From the NCBI GenBank assembly GCA_022827195.1, contig JAJDTL010000004.1, positions 248,001 to 312,000 of the forward strand: 64,000 bases of DNA, given 5' to 3'. Position numbers and translations under genes: made by a program. A model generated the notes under the pieces. That model was not told where the DNA came from. It worked only from the letters and a program-made list of their open reading frames with translations, and did not search any database. Positions 1 to 9,800 of the stretch are shown here, one piece after another (within the stretch, counting starts at the first letter, position 1; each line of letters begins with the position of its first letter). This DNA comes from Caldilineaceae bacterium (GTDB lineage Bacteria > Chloroflexota > Anaerolineae > Caldilineales > Caldilineaceae).

Positions 1-2
1 TA

Positions 3-368
3 CGGGAAATTGTACGGGCACTGCCTGTGGTACCCGGTGCTGTCGACTGGAAGGATGATATATCCGGTGTTACCACCTCGCCAAAGACGACAACTACAAC
101 CACAGAACTTTCAGATGAAGCCAAGAAAATTCTCATAGAAGCCGTGAAGAGCAAGCGCCCAATTTTGCACATTAGGACCATGGGTGGGGAATACCTTCAA
201 GTAAACAACCAGAATATGATCCCAAATAATGATGCCCGGACAATTGCTATGTGGGTAGCTGGTCTTGAGGACTTGCAACGACTTCGATACATCAAGAGTA
301 TGGGTTCAAGAGGAGAGACCTTTGAGGTTACCAGAGAAGGCTACTTGGCAGCAGATGAGCTGGATTAA
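3..368 (+). CDS. C-terminal part of an unrecognised protein (cut by window edge)
   Basis: The reading frame is open from the first bases of the window and ends in TAA at 366-368, so the start probably lies outside. A GTG at 27 is the first possible internal start, but the codons before it (REIVRALP) read like normal protein. A Thr-rich linker (about residues 20-29 from the GTG) precedes a compact C-terminal domain of about 75 residues with the pattern of a small helix-turn-helix-like fold (MWVAGLEDLQRLRYIKS, then FEVTREGYLAADEL). No catalytic motif is visible and no function is assigned. It is followed at once by an IS3-type remnant. Confidence 0.5.
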   Translation, partial: REIVRALPVVPGAVDWKDDISGVTTSPKTTTTTTELSDEAKKILIEAVKSKRPILHIRTMGGEYLQVNNQNMIPNNDARTIAMWVAGLEDLQRLRYIKSMGSRGETFEVTREGYLAADELD

Positions 369-391
369 ACTCAGTAAGATTAACAGCCGTA

Positions 392-775
392 TGGTGAGCC
401 CCAATCGTTGGACCACGAAATGGGAAAGATAAGGTGCATTTAGGCGAATGCGGCCGGCTCTGAACAGAGCACGAAGTGCTCTTCCGCCGGCGTGCGATAG
501 TTGAGACTTTGATGTGGTCTCTCATGGTTGTAGAAGTCGAAGTAGGCGGTCAGCCCAGCGTGCAGTTGGCGGACCTTGTCAAGTTGGGATGAATCTCGAG
601 TTCACTGGACAACTGGCCAATCGTTTTGCTGCCTTCAAGCGCCTTCAGCACAATCCGAAGCTTTTGGGCCGCCGAGTGTCGCCGCCGTCTCTTGACCATC
701 GTTCTGCCCCTCCACAGGCTCGGTGAATTTCTCCATTATACACCTTAGCCTGTGGTCCATTTTTTTTGGGGCCCA
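392..775 (-). mobile_element. Internally deleted IS3-family element (copy 1)
   Basis: Read on the minus strand, one end carries the start of an IS3-type OrfA: MVKRRRRHSAAQKLRIVLK, then SKTIGQLSSELEIHPN, in a frame shifted from the first codons. It then jumps directly to the end of OrfB (AYFDFYNHERPHQSLNYRT, PAEEHF), so the catalytic middle is missing. The ends are imperfect inverted repeats. The outer end at 775 reads TGGGCCCCAA followed by TGGACCAC. The other end at 392 reads TGGTGAGCCCCAA followed by TGGACCAC. No clear target duplication is seen. At 384 bp against the roughly 1.2 kb usual for IS3 elements, it cannot encode a transposase but might be mobilised in trans. Confidence 0.75.
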
Positions 776-828
776 ATTCAGGCTGGACGGCTTGAGCAAT
801 CCTTGCCTTGATGAGATCTGGAATGTCA

Positions 829-1338
829 TCAGTTCCAATTTACCGTCCGGTCAGAGTACTCTGCCGCATCGATAATTTTTTGCATTCTTCTGTCGTTTGT
901 CACAAGAATTAAGTTGTACTGTTTGGCGACGCTTACTATCCACAGATCGTTCTCCTGAATTCCAAGTTCCTTGCCTGTTGTGCGATCAACCAAATCCTCT
1001 ACGTATCTTTTGGTAAGCCTGCCACGACGATCCTTGGGCGAATGAGCGCGAAAGAGTACGGCCCGAATCTCCGCAAACTCTTCAGCCGTATGCTGGTCAA
1101 CAAATAGGACCTCGTATTTGGACATCGCGCTTCTTACGGTAGACTGCCGCTGCACGTCGATGCAAGGGGCTGTCAAAAGACCAAATCCGACCTCGGCAAT
1201 AGTCACCGCCGAAACGTACACTATAGCATCACCAAGTTCTTTCAGCCGTTGGCTCACATTGTTGTGACTTGGAGACCCGAAGTCCCAGGCTGCACTGGCA
1301 ATGTTCGTATCCAAAAGATAGCCCTCCATGGGATTCAC
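829..1338 (-). CDS. PIN-domain protein (VapC-like ribonuclease fold)
   Basis: This 169-residue PIN domain has the expected acidic residues: Asp10 in LLDTNI, Glu49 in TIAEV, and later Asp residues in QENDLWIVSVA and VTNDRR near the C-terminus. PIN proteins are usually Mg-dependent RNases and often VapC toxins. The gene starts with GTG at 1338, or ATG at 1329, 12 bp after the stop of the DNA methylase gene, so the two are probably co-transcribed. No small VapB-like antitoxin gene is visible on either side. It could be an orphan toxin or an accessory nuclease of the methylase locus. Confidence 0.8.
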   Translation of the reverse strand: MNPMEGYLLDTNIASAAWDFGSPSHNNVSQRLKELGDAIVYVSAVTIAEVGFGLLTAPCIDVQRQSTVRSAMSKYEVLFVDQHTAEEFAEIRAVLFRAHSPKDRRGRLTKRYVEDLVDRTTGKELGIQENDLWIVSVAKQYNLILVTNDRRMQKIIDAAEYSDRTVNWN

Positions 1339-1350
1339 TAGACCATCCTG

Positions 1351-3879
1351 CTACAAGCTCGCCATAGCTTCCGAGATAAGAGCGTCATTAACCACCGGCA
1401 ACCGACTAAGTGTCGCAGTGGCCGAAGCCCGTTCCATTTCTTCAGACAGATATCGGTGCAAAGGAATAAATGGATTGAACCCTTTCGGAAAGTAACCCTT
1501 GAATTCGACTGGTCCGGGTCGACGTTGTTCGACAAAGTAATCAAGCAGAGAACGCTCGGTACGAGGAGACAGGTCGTATGCCCGTAGAGTCTCCGCATCG
1601 ATCTTCCGAAGTAAGTAATCACATGTATCGCGTGCCTCTTCATCTGCAAGAATTCCAGCTAGCCACTGTTTTCGTACTTCCGTGTAATTGTGAACTAGAG
1701 ACGAGATCAGCTTTTCCTGGGCATCTTGCAGATCAGGAATAGGAACATCCAGTAAAGTCTGTATTTGCAAATGCCTTCCGCCTTCTCTTGCATCCAAGAA
1801 AGCATTGGCAACAGGGCCGTTCAAGACAGCGGCCAAAGTCTCCAAAGAAATTGAATCGTCAGGCCAGATGCCGTGAAAGTTTTGGTAGCAGACGACTCCG
1901 AGATAGTCTATAGAGGCGGCAATTGGCCATCTTCCTCGAGTCCTACGGGCTGAGTTGACCACCAACTTCCGCCGACTCCATGGATATTTGTAAGCCATAC
2001 CTCTCATAAGGTCTTGCGATACATTTAAGTAGGCCGTGTTGCGAATTAAGAACGGTTCGACAGTTCCCTGCACCTTCCGAATACCAGGACGGAATCCACT
2101 GCGGGGTTTCTCTGAGACCAAATTAGGCTCGTTTGCTCGAAACGGCACATTGTATTCGATACCCCTGTGAATTTCCGCCACATCTCTCAGGCGCCTCATT
2201 CGACTGGTTGCCTTCCAGACGATTGGAAGAGATGGAAGCCATATGCTGTTTCTGAAAGTGTCTTCCGATAGCTTGAAGTCAACCTCCGACCGTCGCGTAG
2301 GCTCATGCGTAAGATAGAAGTGTGCCAGATCATCTCTATCCACTTGACCTGTTCGGAGAGTGCCCATTTGGCCCTTCCTCTTGGATGCCAAAAGTAGAAC
2401 TGCCTCCGCATCAGAGTGGCGAAACACCTTGTCCGGAAGGGCGAGCAGTTCTAATGACGAGTAAGTCTGACCGATTTCTGATCGAACACTCTTATAGCTT
2501 CTGCCCTTTAGGAATGATCGGGGCAGCACAAATCCCAGCATTTCAGGGGGATTCTGAAGCACTTTGTGAAGAACGGTAGCTGGCTTTCTAACGGAAGGTA
2601 AATGGACGTATTCAGCTCTCTCCCTGACATCGAAATCTTCAAATGGCGGGTTGCAAAGGACGATCCGAGCAGCGTCCAGTTCTTGGTCGAAAAGGTCAGT
2701 TTTCAGGGCGTCTCCACCGTAAAGCCGCCAGCCGTCTGGATTCGGGTAGTCAGCTAGCATTAGGGACAAACGGGCAACTTCCCTGGCAAAGTCATCAATC
2801 TCAATACCACATAGCATCTTCACGAAGTATTGATGGCGTTCTTTCGAGGACATGGATTGAGGCAGGAGATCCCGCATACGTTGCATCGCGGCAACGAGAA
2901 ATACCGCATGACCTGCAAACGGTTCGAAGATGCGTACCTGGTCAAATGGCATTTCTTCAAAGGGGAGTTTGCTAGTTATGTATTCTGCGATGGCTGGCGG
3001 AGTGCTATGAATGCCAAAGAGCCTCCTCGTATCTGGCGCCACAAGAGTATTCTCGTATACGTAGGCGAGGGAATCTACCGATAAATTCTGGAAGTGAAAA
3101 GCATTCTTCACACGTTCCCAAGCAACTTGTTGAGTCTCTGAGTGCCCGAGAACCTCCTCTGGAGTCGTTTCCCTGAAATAGAATTCCTGTACAGCCTCAA
3201 TAGTGGGCTGAGCTTCTTCCGTCAGCCAATTGCCTGGATGTTCCCTGTCAGCCAAGATTTTAGCTGCAATAAGCCTAAAGAGTAGACGAAAAAGCGGAGG
3301 ATAGTCGTCCTCCGTGAATTCGGCGTGCCGCTGATATTCTTCAATTGATAACTCTACGGTTTCCTGCAAAAGTCGGTCGAGCTTTTCACGTGCTTGTTGC
3401 TCCAACAAGGGAAGAAGTCCCAAGTCGAAAAAGTCAAGCTGAGACACCACGCCCCGCCCGGCAGACTTTTCCTTCAGAATTCGTCTTGGGGACCAATCAT
3501 GTCGATTTCGCTGGAAAAGAGCGGAAATACTTTCATCCATGACTTTATCAAGAGGCTCTGGTTCCCCTTCCTCGGTCATCTTCCAGAGGGTGATGTGGTC
3601 TTGGTGGACCTCGAAAATCTGAGGAGCTCCTAGCGAACGACACGTTTCAATTAACGCAGAACCTCTCACACCGTTGGCGATGACGACACCGAAGCACGCA
3701 TTGCGATATGAAGGAGGGTCTTGAGCAAAGGCCGCAAGCGGGATCCTGCTAACAGAGAAGTCTGGAGAGAGAATATCCGCAAATGAATAATTCTCTTGGA
3801 GCAGACAGCCTGTATACCCTAGTTCAGTGAGCCCCTGTTTCACGCGCCCAAAGAGTTCAGATTCTTGATACTTCTTCAT
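1351..3879 (-). CDS. Class I N6-adenine DNA methyltransferase, type IIG/PglX-like
   Basis: The 842-residue protein has a SAM-binding motif I (FEPFAGHAVFLVAA, residues about 318-331), the preceding IHSTPPAIAEYI segment found in gamma-type methylases, and catalytic NPPF at 410-413. These mark it as an adenine-N6 DNA methyltransferase. The N-terminal 200 residues could be an additional or degenerate nuclease-like domain, but I see no clear PD-(D/E)xK triad. The region after about residue 560 (VAEIHRGIEYNV onward) resembles a target-recognition domain. The ATG at 3879 has AGGAAA upstream. Its neighbours are the PIN gene downstream and a ruined integrase upstream. It may be a type IIG-like restriction-modification enzyme, a solitary methylase, or part of a partly lost defence island. 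Confidence 0.8.
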   Translation of the reverse strand: MKKYQESELFGRVKQGLTELGYTGCLLQENYSFADILSPDFSVSRIPLAAFAQDPPSYRNACFGVVIANGVRGSALIETCRSLGAPQIFEVHQDHITLWKMTEEGEPEPLDKVMDESISALFQRNRHDWSPRRILKEKSAGRGVVSQLDFFDLGLLPLLEQQAREKLDRLLQETVELSIEEYQRHAEFTEDDYPPLFRLLFRLIAAKILADREHPGNWLTEEAQPTIEAVQEFYFRETTPEEVLGHSETQQVAWERVKNAFHFQNLSVDSLAYVYENTLVAPDTRRLFGIHSTPPAIAEYITSKLPFEEMPFDQVRIFEPFAGHAVFLVAAMQRMRDLLPQSMSSKERHQYFVKMLCGIEIDDFAREVARLSLMLADYPNPDGWRLYGGDALKTDLFDQELDAARIVLCNPPFEDFDVRERAEYVHLPSVRKPATVLHKVLQNPPEMLGFVLPRSFLKGRSYKSVRSEIGQTYSSLELLALPDKVFRHSDAEAVLLLASKRKGQMGTLRTGQVDRDDLAHFYLTHEPTRRSEVDFKLSEDTFRNSIWLPSLPIVWKATSRMRRLRDVAEIHRGIEYNVPFRANEPNLVSEKPRSGFRPGIRKVQGTVEPFLIRNTAYLNVSQDLMRGMAYKYPWSRRKLVVNSARRTRGRWPIAASIDYLGVVCYQNFHGIWPDDSISLETLAAVLNGPVANAFLDAREGGRHLQIQTLLDVPIPDLQDAQEKLISSLVHNYTEVRKQWLAGILADEEARDTCDYLLRKIDAETLRAYDLSPRTERSLLDYFVEQRRPGPVEFKGYFPKGFNPFIPLHRYLSEEMERASATATLSRLPVVNDALISEAMASL

Positions 3880-3921
3880 TGGTTTCCTGACTCTACTGCA
3901 AACTCTTGACGAATTGATTCG

Positions 3922-4480
3922 TTTACCTTGCGGCTTCTTCTAGAGTTGTTCGATGGAGTAACAGTTCTCCGGTGGCGCAGATCCGCGGCTTCCGACCTCC
4001 GTAACAAGCCGTCAAACACCAGTGAATCAAGCGCCACGTCGAGAATGCCGTGGTCCTGGGCATGGGTTGAGCTATCCGTGTGGCCGCCCCACTGTTGCTC
4101 CATTGGCAGCCAGGTCTTGGAGCGATATGCCTCGCGCTTCCTCTTGGACTCCGACTTGGCCCTGACCCTCCAATCCGGCCTGAATAATCTTGACTCATCC
4201 GTCGCCGACGGGGTTGGCAAGGCTGTGTGCGGGGTGGTAATAACTTATGGCCGCGTTGGTCAATGCGAGAGTCGCTAGTGAAACGAACAGGCCGCGGTCG
4301 ACAAGGAAGGCGGCGAAGGCGATCGGATAGTCCGGAAGCGACGGGTAGCCTGGGTCTTAGACCCAACGCGTGAACCCATGCCAGCGTTGCCGAAGGTGAG
4401 GCGCGTCGTCGGCGCCCTGCCTGACTGGGCAGCGGCCTGGATACGGGCCGCGTCGTCTCCGCTGAGGACGACTTTGCCCG
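3922..4480 (-). pseudogene. Degraded tyrosine recombinase (phage-type integrase)
   Basis: Pieces of a phage-type integrase can be read in different minus-strand frames. There is an N-terminal SAM-like stretch (RAPTTRLTFGNA, then LAWVHALGLRP), then AFAAFLVDRGLFVSLATLAL running on to TNAAISYYHPAHSL. Near the end is LDSLVFDGLLRRSEAADLR, matching the region around the first catalytic Arg of tyrosine recombinases. Several frameshifts and an in-frame TGA separate the pieces, and the C-terminal HxxR and Tyr region is not found. It directly abuts the methylase start, suggesting the locus once belonged to an integrating element. Confidence 0.65.
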
Positions 4481-4714
4481 GCTGCTGGATATTGTGCTTT
4501 GGTGAGGATGTCCTAGGATTTGGTGAGTGCATGAGTCCAATCCTCGTGCATCCGTCGGTGAGGGGCCTTCAGACCCTCGCCGACTCTTTCTTGCTTCCGC
4601 ACAGTTTACCAGCCTCGCAAGAAGATTCGAAATCTCAGAAGATTACAATTCGGATTGCGCGCGCGAGACACACCCTCCGGTTCCGGAACGCCACCTGCTA
4701 GCTTTTGAAGGGGG

Positions 4715-5050
4715 TTATGCCGCGGCAGAGCGCTCTGCAGCTGTCTTTACAGCGTGACAGCCGGCGCACAGCGGCTGCAGATTGTCGATGCTGTGAGTTC
4801 CCAAAGGAAGGGGCACGATGTGGTCCACCAGCACGGCAGCAGTCAGACCTCCGCGCTCGGCATAGTGCCGGCACAGCGGCTCTGCTGCCAGCACGGCGTT
4901 GCGGATGCGCTGCCAGCGCTTGTCGTAACCGCGCTTGTGAGCGGGCAGGCGATTGTCGGGAAGACGGTTGCGCCGGCTTTCTCCGCAATGGGAGCAGCTG
5001 CCGTTGCGGACCACGCCGGGGCAGGACCTGTCAGGACAGGCTCGATTCAT
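4715..5050 (-). CDS. HNH endonuclease, phage/mobile type
   Basis: This 111-residue protein has an N-terminal Cys cluster (CPDRSCPG and CSHCG) likely to bind zinc, then RGYDKRWQRIRNAVL, typical of small phage HNH nucleases. The HNH core is VDHIVPL, DNLQPLC and CAGCHAVKT, giving the His, Asn and His of the beta-beta-alpha-metal active site. The length is normal for the family. The ATG at 5050 has only a weak ribosome site. Such proteins are found next to phage terminase genes or as free-standing nicking nucleases. None of those partners is here, so it is probably a leftover of the same mobile region as the integrase. Confidence 0.8.
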   Translation of the reverse strand: MNRACPDRSCPGVVRNGSCSHCGESRRNRLPDNRLPAHKRGYDKRWQRIRNAVLAAEPLCRHYAERGGLTAAVLVDHIVPLPLGTHSIDNLQPLCAGCHAVKTAAERSAAA

Positions 5051-5180
5051 GGCATTGCATCAGAGAGGAGGGCTGGCGCTGGGTTCGGCGCGGCCCGGCC
5101 AGCTTCCGGCATTGCAACAGAGGGAAGCGCGTGCGGCGGCTTCGGCGCGGCCTGGCCGGCTTGTCCCTTTGCATCAAAGG
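5051..5180. repeat. 57-bp imperfect tandem repeat, about 2.3 copies
   Basis: Units begin near 5051, 5108 and 5165 (GGCATTGCATCAGAG, GGCATTGCAACAGAG and a diverged CTTTGCATCAAAGG). Each of the first two contains a TTCGGCGCGGCC core. The period is a multiple of three, but no convincing gene covers it. The rest of 5181-5531 holds no gene that I can support. Confidence 0.6.
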
Positions 5181-5531
5181 AATATCTTGAGGTGCAGCCG
5201 CCCATTTGACTGCTGGGCGGATAGCACAAATATTCGAGATGGTGTATACTCTGCACTGAGAAAGGGCAAGCCATGCGCGACTAGGCCCGCGAGCACGGGC
5301 AAAAGTAGGAGTTACGACTGTCCTGTGTGCAAATTCCACCTCCACCACAACGGCCCTTGCGATCGCGATTCCGATCAGGACCGCCGCGGCGGCTACAACC
5401 TGGCGGAAGTATACCTGCCCGTGGTTTACACAACAGCCTTGCTCTCGAATCCCTTACGCCGCCGTCGCGGCATCATTCATCCAGCTCCCCGCCCCCAACA
5501 ACCATCCAATTAGCGAGAGGACCAAAAACCT

Positions 5532-5948
5532 ATGAGCAAGACCTTCCCTGACCTGATGCGGACAATCGACTGGACCGACGAGCCCCGGCAATCGGAAGCA
5601 TGTGTGTATACGAAGTCGTCGGGCGATGTTTTGCTCGAGGTGCGGCGCATGTCGGCGGGCTGGCGCTGGACGGCGTATGGCTGGCTTGGCGTGGAATATG
5701 GCGCTGGGGAACAGGTCTGCCCAAGCCGGGAGGCTGCGAAGGAGGCCGCGGCTGCGTGGTGGGAAAAGAGCACTGCTTTGGCAAGCAATCAGCACAAGCG
5801 CGGTAGTTCGCGGGCCCTCGCGGCCGGGGCCGTGGATGGCGAGATATGCGAAGCGTGCGCCAATGCGCTGGCTGGTGGTGGGAGAGAGCCTCAGGCACCG
5901 GAGAGCAATGCAGATGCATCCCCGGCATCCAAACGCAGGACCATCTAA
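5532..5948 (+). CDS. Hypothetical protein, 138 residues
   Basis: The ATG at 5532 is preceded by GCGAGAGG at a reasonable distance. The first 75 residues are Trp-rich (TIDWTDEP, GWRWTAYGWLGVEYG) and look like a small folded domain, with two Cys later (EICEACANAL) and a disordered tail. I do not recognise the family. The Trp-rich GWRWTAYG pattern and the neighbours (HNH nuclease, integrase remnant) suggest a small phage- or plasmid-type protein, but this is inference. Confidence 0.45.
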   Translation: MSKTFPDLMRTIDWTDEPRQSEACVYTKSSGDVLLEVRRMSAGWRWTAYGWLGVEYGAGEQVCPSREAAKEAAAAWWEKSTALASNQHKRGSSRALAAGAVDGEICEACANALAGGGREPQAPESNADASPASKRRTI

Positions 5949-6110
5949 ACTGACGGACAATGGCTGAGGCCGAATACCGGCTACTTCAAGCACGAATTCA
6001 GCCCCGACTTTCAACGAGCCATCCGCTGTTCCTTACAGGTCGATATAGCCTTTCCGCCGCCAAGCTCTCCTACGCTATCACTCTCCGCTTGCTCCAGGAG
6101 TGCTGATAGA

Positions 6111-6655
6111 ATGAATGCCGCCACACTGTGCACGACTCTGCAACTGGCTGTACCCCCTCTCTTCGTGTGCTCGCCTGCCCCACAGCAGGGCGTGCGCGTG
6201 CGCACACCAATGCTCTACCCCGAAGGTAGCGTCGTTGAAGTGTTCGTCTTGGAGCGGAACGACGGATTCCTGTTTACCGATTTCGGAGACGCCCTCGACT
6301 GACTCGGTTTACAATCGGTGAGCCGGCGGCGTTCCCCCTGCAGGAAGCGCTCATTCAAGACGTCTGCCAGACCCTCAGCATAGATCGATTCCGGGACGAG
6401 TTGTGGCTCCGCGAAGTTACCAGAGGCGCGCTCGGCGAATCAGTATTTCGGGTCGCCCAGGCGGTCGTTCGCGTCTCCGATCTCTGGTTCACGCTTCGTA
6501 GCCAGGCGGTCCAGACGATTGCCGACGAGGTGGACGAATGGCTAAGCGACCGTGAAATCCCCTTTGAACGGCAAATGTCGAGGCAGGGGCGGTCGGTTGC
6601 TGGAAGGCCTGGAAACCCTGCAGAGGGGCTCCCCGTGGGCCCGTACATGGTGTAA
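6111..6655 (+). pseudogene. Broken DUF1828-family gene
   Basis: The first 63 codons end with VRVRTPMLYPEGSVVEV and LFTDFGDALD, the hallmark of DUF1828. A TGA follows at 6300-6302 where the family usually continues (GDALxWL). After one further frameshift the family resumes: AFPLQEALIQDVCQTLSIDR, then VAQAVVRVSDLWFTLRS and EVDEWLSDREIPFER, up to about 6575, after which the match is lost. A nonsense change plus frameshifts make this a pseudogene. DUF1828 proteins are often near mobile elements or restriction systems, which fits the surrounding debris. Their biochemical role is unknown. Confidence 0.65.
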
Positions 6656-6846
6656 GATATGCGAAATCGCCTGATTCGCGGCCTGATGCATTCCCGCTGA
6701 TTCGACCGGCAAGGCTGCTCGCCATGCTTCGACAAATGCAACCGGCTTCGTCCGTTTCGGCTCACTCTTCGTCGCAATTATTCGCAACACGAGGAGAAGA
6801 TTGAACAGGAAGTAACGGTGGCCACCCACCCCAGGAGGAATCAGAC

Positions 6847-9800
6847 ATGAACAGGGTGTGGTTGACTCTCTGTGCGGTGATGGTGTTTGTGTCGGCCTGC
6901 ACGACCGAGACGTTTCCGGTTCTGATACCTACTGCCGAGGAGCTCATCGTGCAGAACCCGGGCGCGGCGGAAAGAGCTGCGCTGGTTGCGCTTTACGAGG
7001 CGACAGACGGCGCCAACTGGACGCACAACGACAACTGGCTGAGCGCTGCGCCGGTCGCGGCCTGGTACGGCGTCGTAACTGACGCCAGCGGCCTCGTAAC
7101 TGAGCTGAACCTCCCGGCGAACGGGTTAAGCGGGCCGATACCCGACTTGAGCGCTCTCACCGGCCTGACGAGACTGGCCCTCCAGACCAACCGGTTGCTC
7201 GGCCCGCTCCCCGACCTGAGCGCACTCACCAACCTGACATGGCTGGACCTCGGTCACAACAAGCTGCGCGGGCCAATTCCCGACCTGGGCGCGCTCACTA
7301 ACCTCTCTAGGCTCTTCCTCGGCGTCAACGGGTTCAGCGGGCAGCTCCCCGACCTGGGTGCACTCGCCAACCTGAAGGAGGTGGACCTCGAGTCCAACCA
7401 GTTGAGCGGGCCGATTCCCGATCTGAGCGCGCTCACCAAACTGACAAGGCTGGACCTCGCCTCCAACCGGTTGAGCGGACCGATTCCCGACTTGGGCACA
7501 CTCACCAGCCTGAAGGAGCTGGATCTCGGCGGCAACCAACTGAGCGGTCCCATCCCGAATTTGAGCGCACTGGTCGAACTGATAAGCCTGTCCCTCGCAG
7601 GCAATCGACTATGCCTGGTTGAAGACACAGACGTGTCCGGTCTCAGGGAAATTGCGGCCGCCCACCTGCAGAGCCTGAATCTGTCGGCCTGCTCCGGCAC
7701 CGGCGGCCCGCCGGCGCCGCCGAATCCGGGCGCGCCGGCGCCACTGCAGAATCCGGGCGCGTCGGGGCCATCGCAGGATCCGGACGCGCCGGCGCCACTG
7801 CAGAATCCGGGCGCGTCGGCGGACAGAGCCGCGCTGGTCGCCCTTTACGAGGCGACCGACGGCTCCAACTGGACGGACAGCGCCAACTGGCTGAGCGACG
7901 AACCGCTCGGGGCGTGGCACGGCGTTACCACCGATAGCGCCGGTCGGGTCACTTCGCTGTTCCTCGGGGGCAACCAGTTGAGCGGAGAGATCCCGTTTGA
8001 GCTGAGCAACCTCACCAACCTGACGAAGTTACACCTCGAAGTGAACAATTTGAGCGGTCCGATACTGCCGGAGCTGGGCAACCTGACCAACTTGACATCG
8101 CTGGCCCTCGCGGGCAACCGGTTGAGAGGGGAGATCCCGTCTGAACTGGGCAACCTGACCAACCTGACATCGCTGGCCCTCTGGGGCAACCAGTTTAGCG
8201 GGGAGATTCCGTCTGAGCTGGGAAAACTGACCAACCTGACATCGCTATCCCTCGGAGGCAGCCAGTTTAGCGGGGAGATACCGGCCTGGCTGGCCAACTT
8301 CACCAACCTGACGACGCTGAGCCTCAACGGCAATTTGGGCGGAGAGATACCGGCTTGGCTGGCCAACTTTACCAACCTGACAATGCTGGACCTCGGCCGC
8401 AACCGGTTGACCGGGGAGATACCGGCCTGGCTGGGCCAACTCACCAAGCTGAGAAGACTATACCTCGGATTTAACCAGTTAAGCGGGGAGTTCCCGTCTG
8501 AGCTGAGCAACCTCACCAACCTGACATCGCTGGGCCTCGCGGGCAACCGGTTGAGCGGGGAGATACCGGCTTGGCTGGTCGACCTCGCCAACCTGACAGA
8601 CCTGTACATCTCAGACAACCGGTTGAGCGGATGCGTGCCCGTAGCCTTGCGCGATGCGCCGAACAATGATCTGGCTTACCTGGATCTGCCCGATTGCGAC
8701 ACGCCAGCGTCCGCGGAGAGGGCCGCGCTGGTTGCGCTTTACGAGGCGACCGACGGCGCCAACTGGACGCACAACGACAACTGGCTGAGCCCTGCGCCGG
8801 TCGCGGCCTGGTACGGCGTCGTAACCGACGCCCGCGGCCGCGTAACTGAGCTGAATCTCCCGGCGAACGGGTTGATCGGGTCGATTCCCGACCTGAGCGC
8901 ACTCACCGGCCTGACGAAACTGGCCCTCCAGACCAACTGGCTGCGCGGCACCGTCCCCGACCTGAGCGCACTCACCAACCTGACATGGCTGGACCTCGGT
9001 CACAACAAGCTGCGCGGACCGATTCCCGACCTGAGCGCACTCACCGGCCTCTCGAGGCTCTTCCTCGGCGTCAACGGGTTTATCGGGCCGGTCCCCGACC
9101 TGGGCGCACTCACCAACCTGAAGGAGGTGGACCTCGAGTCCAACCAGCTCAGCGGGCCACTCCCCGATCTGAGCGCACTCACCAAACTGACAAGGCTGGA
9201 CCTCGCCTCCAACCGGTTGAGCGGGCCGGTTCCCGACCTGGGCGCACTAATCAGCCTGACCGAGCTGGACCTCGGCGGCAACCAGCTGAGCGGGCCCATC
9301 CCCGATATGAGCGCACTGGTCGACCTGATCGGCCTAACCCTCGCAGGCAATCGGTTGTGCCTGCCTGAAGACACAAACGTGTCCGGTCTCAGTGAAATCG
9401 CGGCCGCCCACCTGCAAAGCCTGAATCTGCCCGCCTGTCCAGGCACCCGCGGCGGCCCGCCGTCGCCGCCGCAGAATCAAGGCGCGGCGGCGGAGAGGGC
9501 CGCGCTGGTCGCCCTCTACGAGGCGACCGACGGCGCCAACTGGACGCACAGCGCCAACTGGCTGAGCGACAAACCGCTCGGGGCGTGGCACGGCGTTACC
9601 ACCGACGGCGCCGGGCGGGTCACTTCGCTGGACCTCGTGGGCAACGGGTTGAGCGGGGAGATCCCGTCTGTGCTGAGCAACCTCACCGATCTGACGAAGT
9701 TACACCTCGAAGTGAACGAGTTGAGTGGTCCGATACCGCCGGAGCTAGGCAACCTCGCCCGCCTGAAAGTGCTGGCCCTCGCCGGCAACCGGTTGAGCGG

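Noticed and set aside
6300..6302. TGA in the DUF1828 frame considered as another selenocysteine codon
   Set aside because: No Cys is expected there in the family, the codon replaces a usual Trp, and further frameshifts follow.
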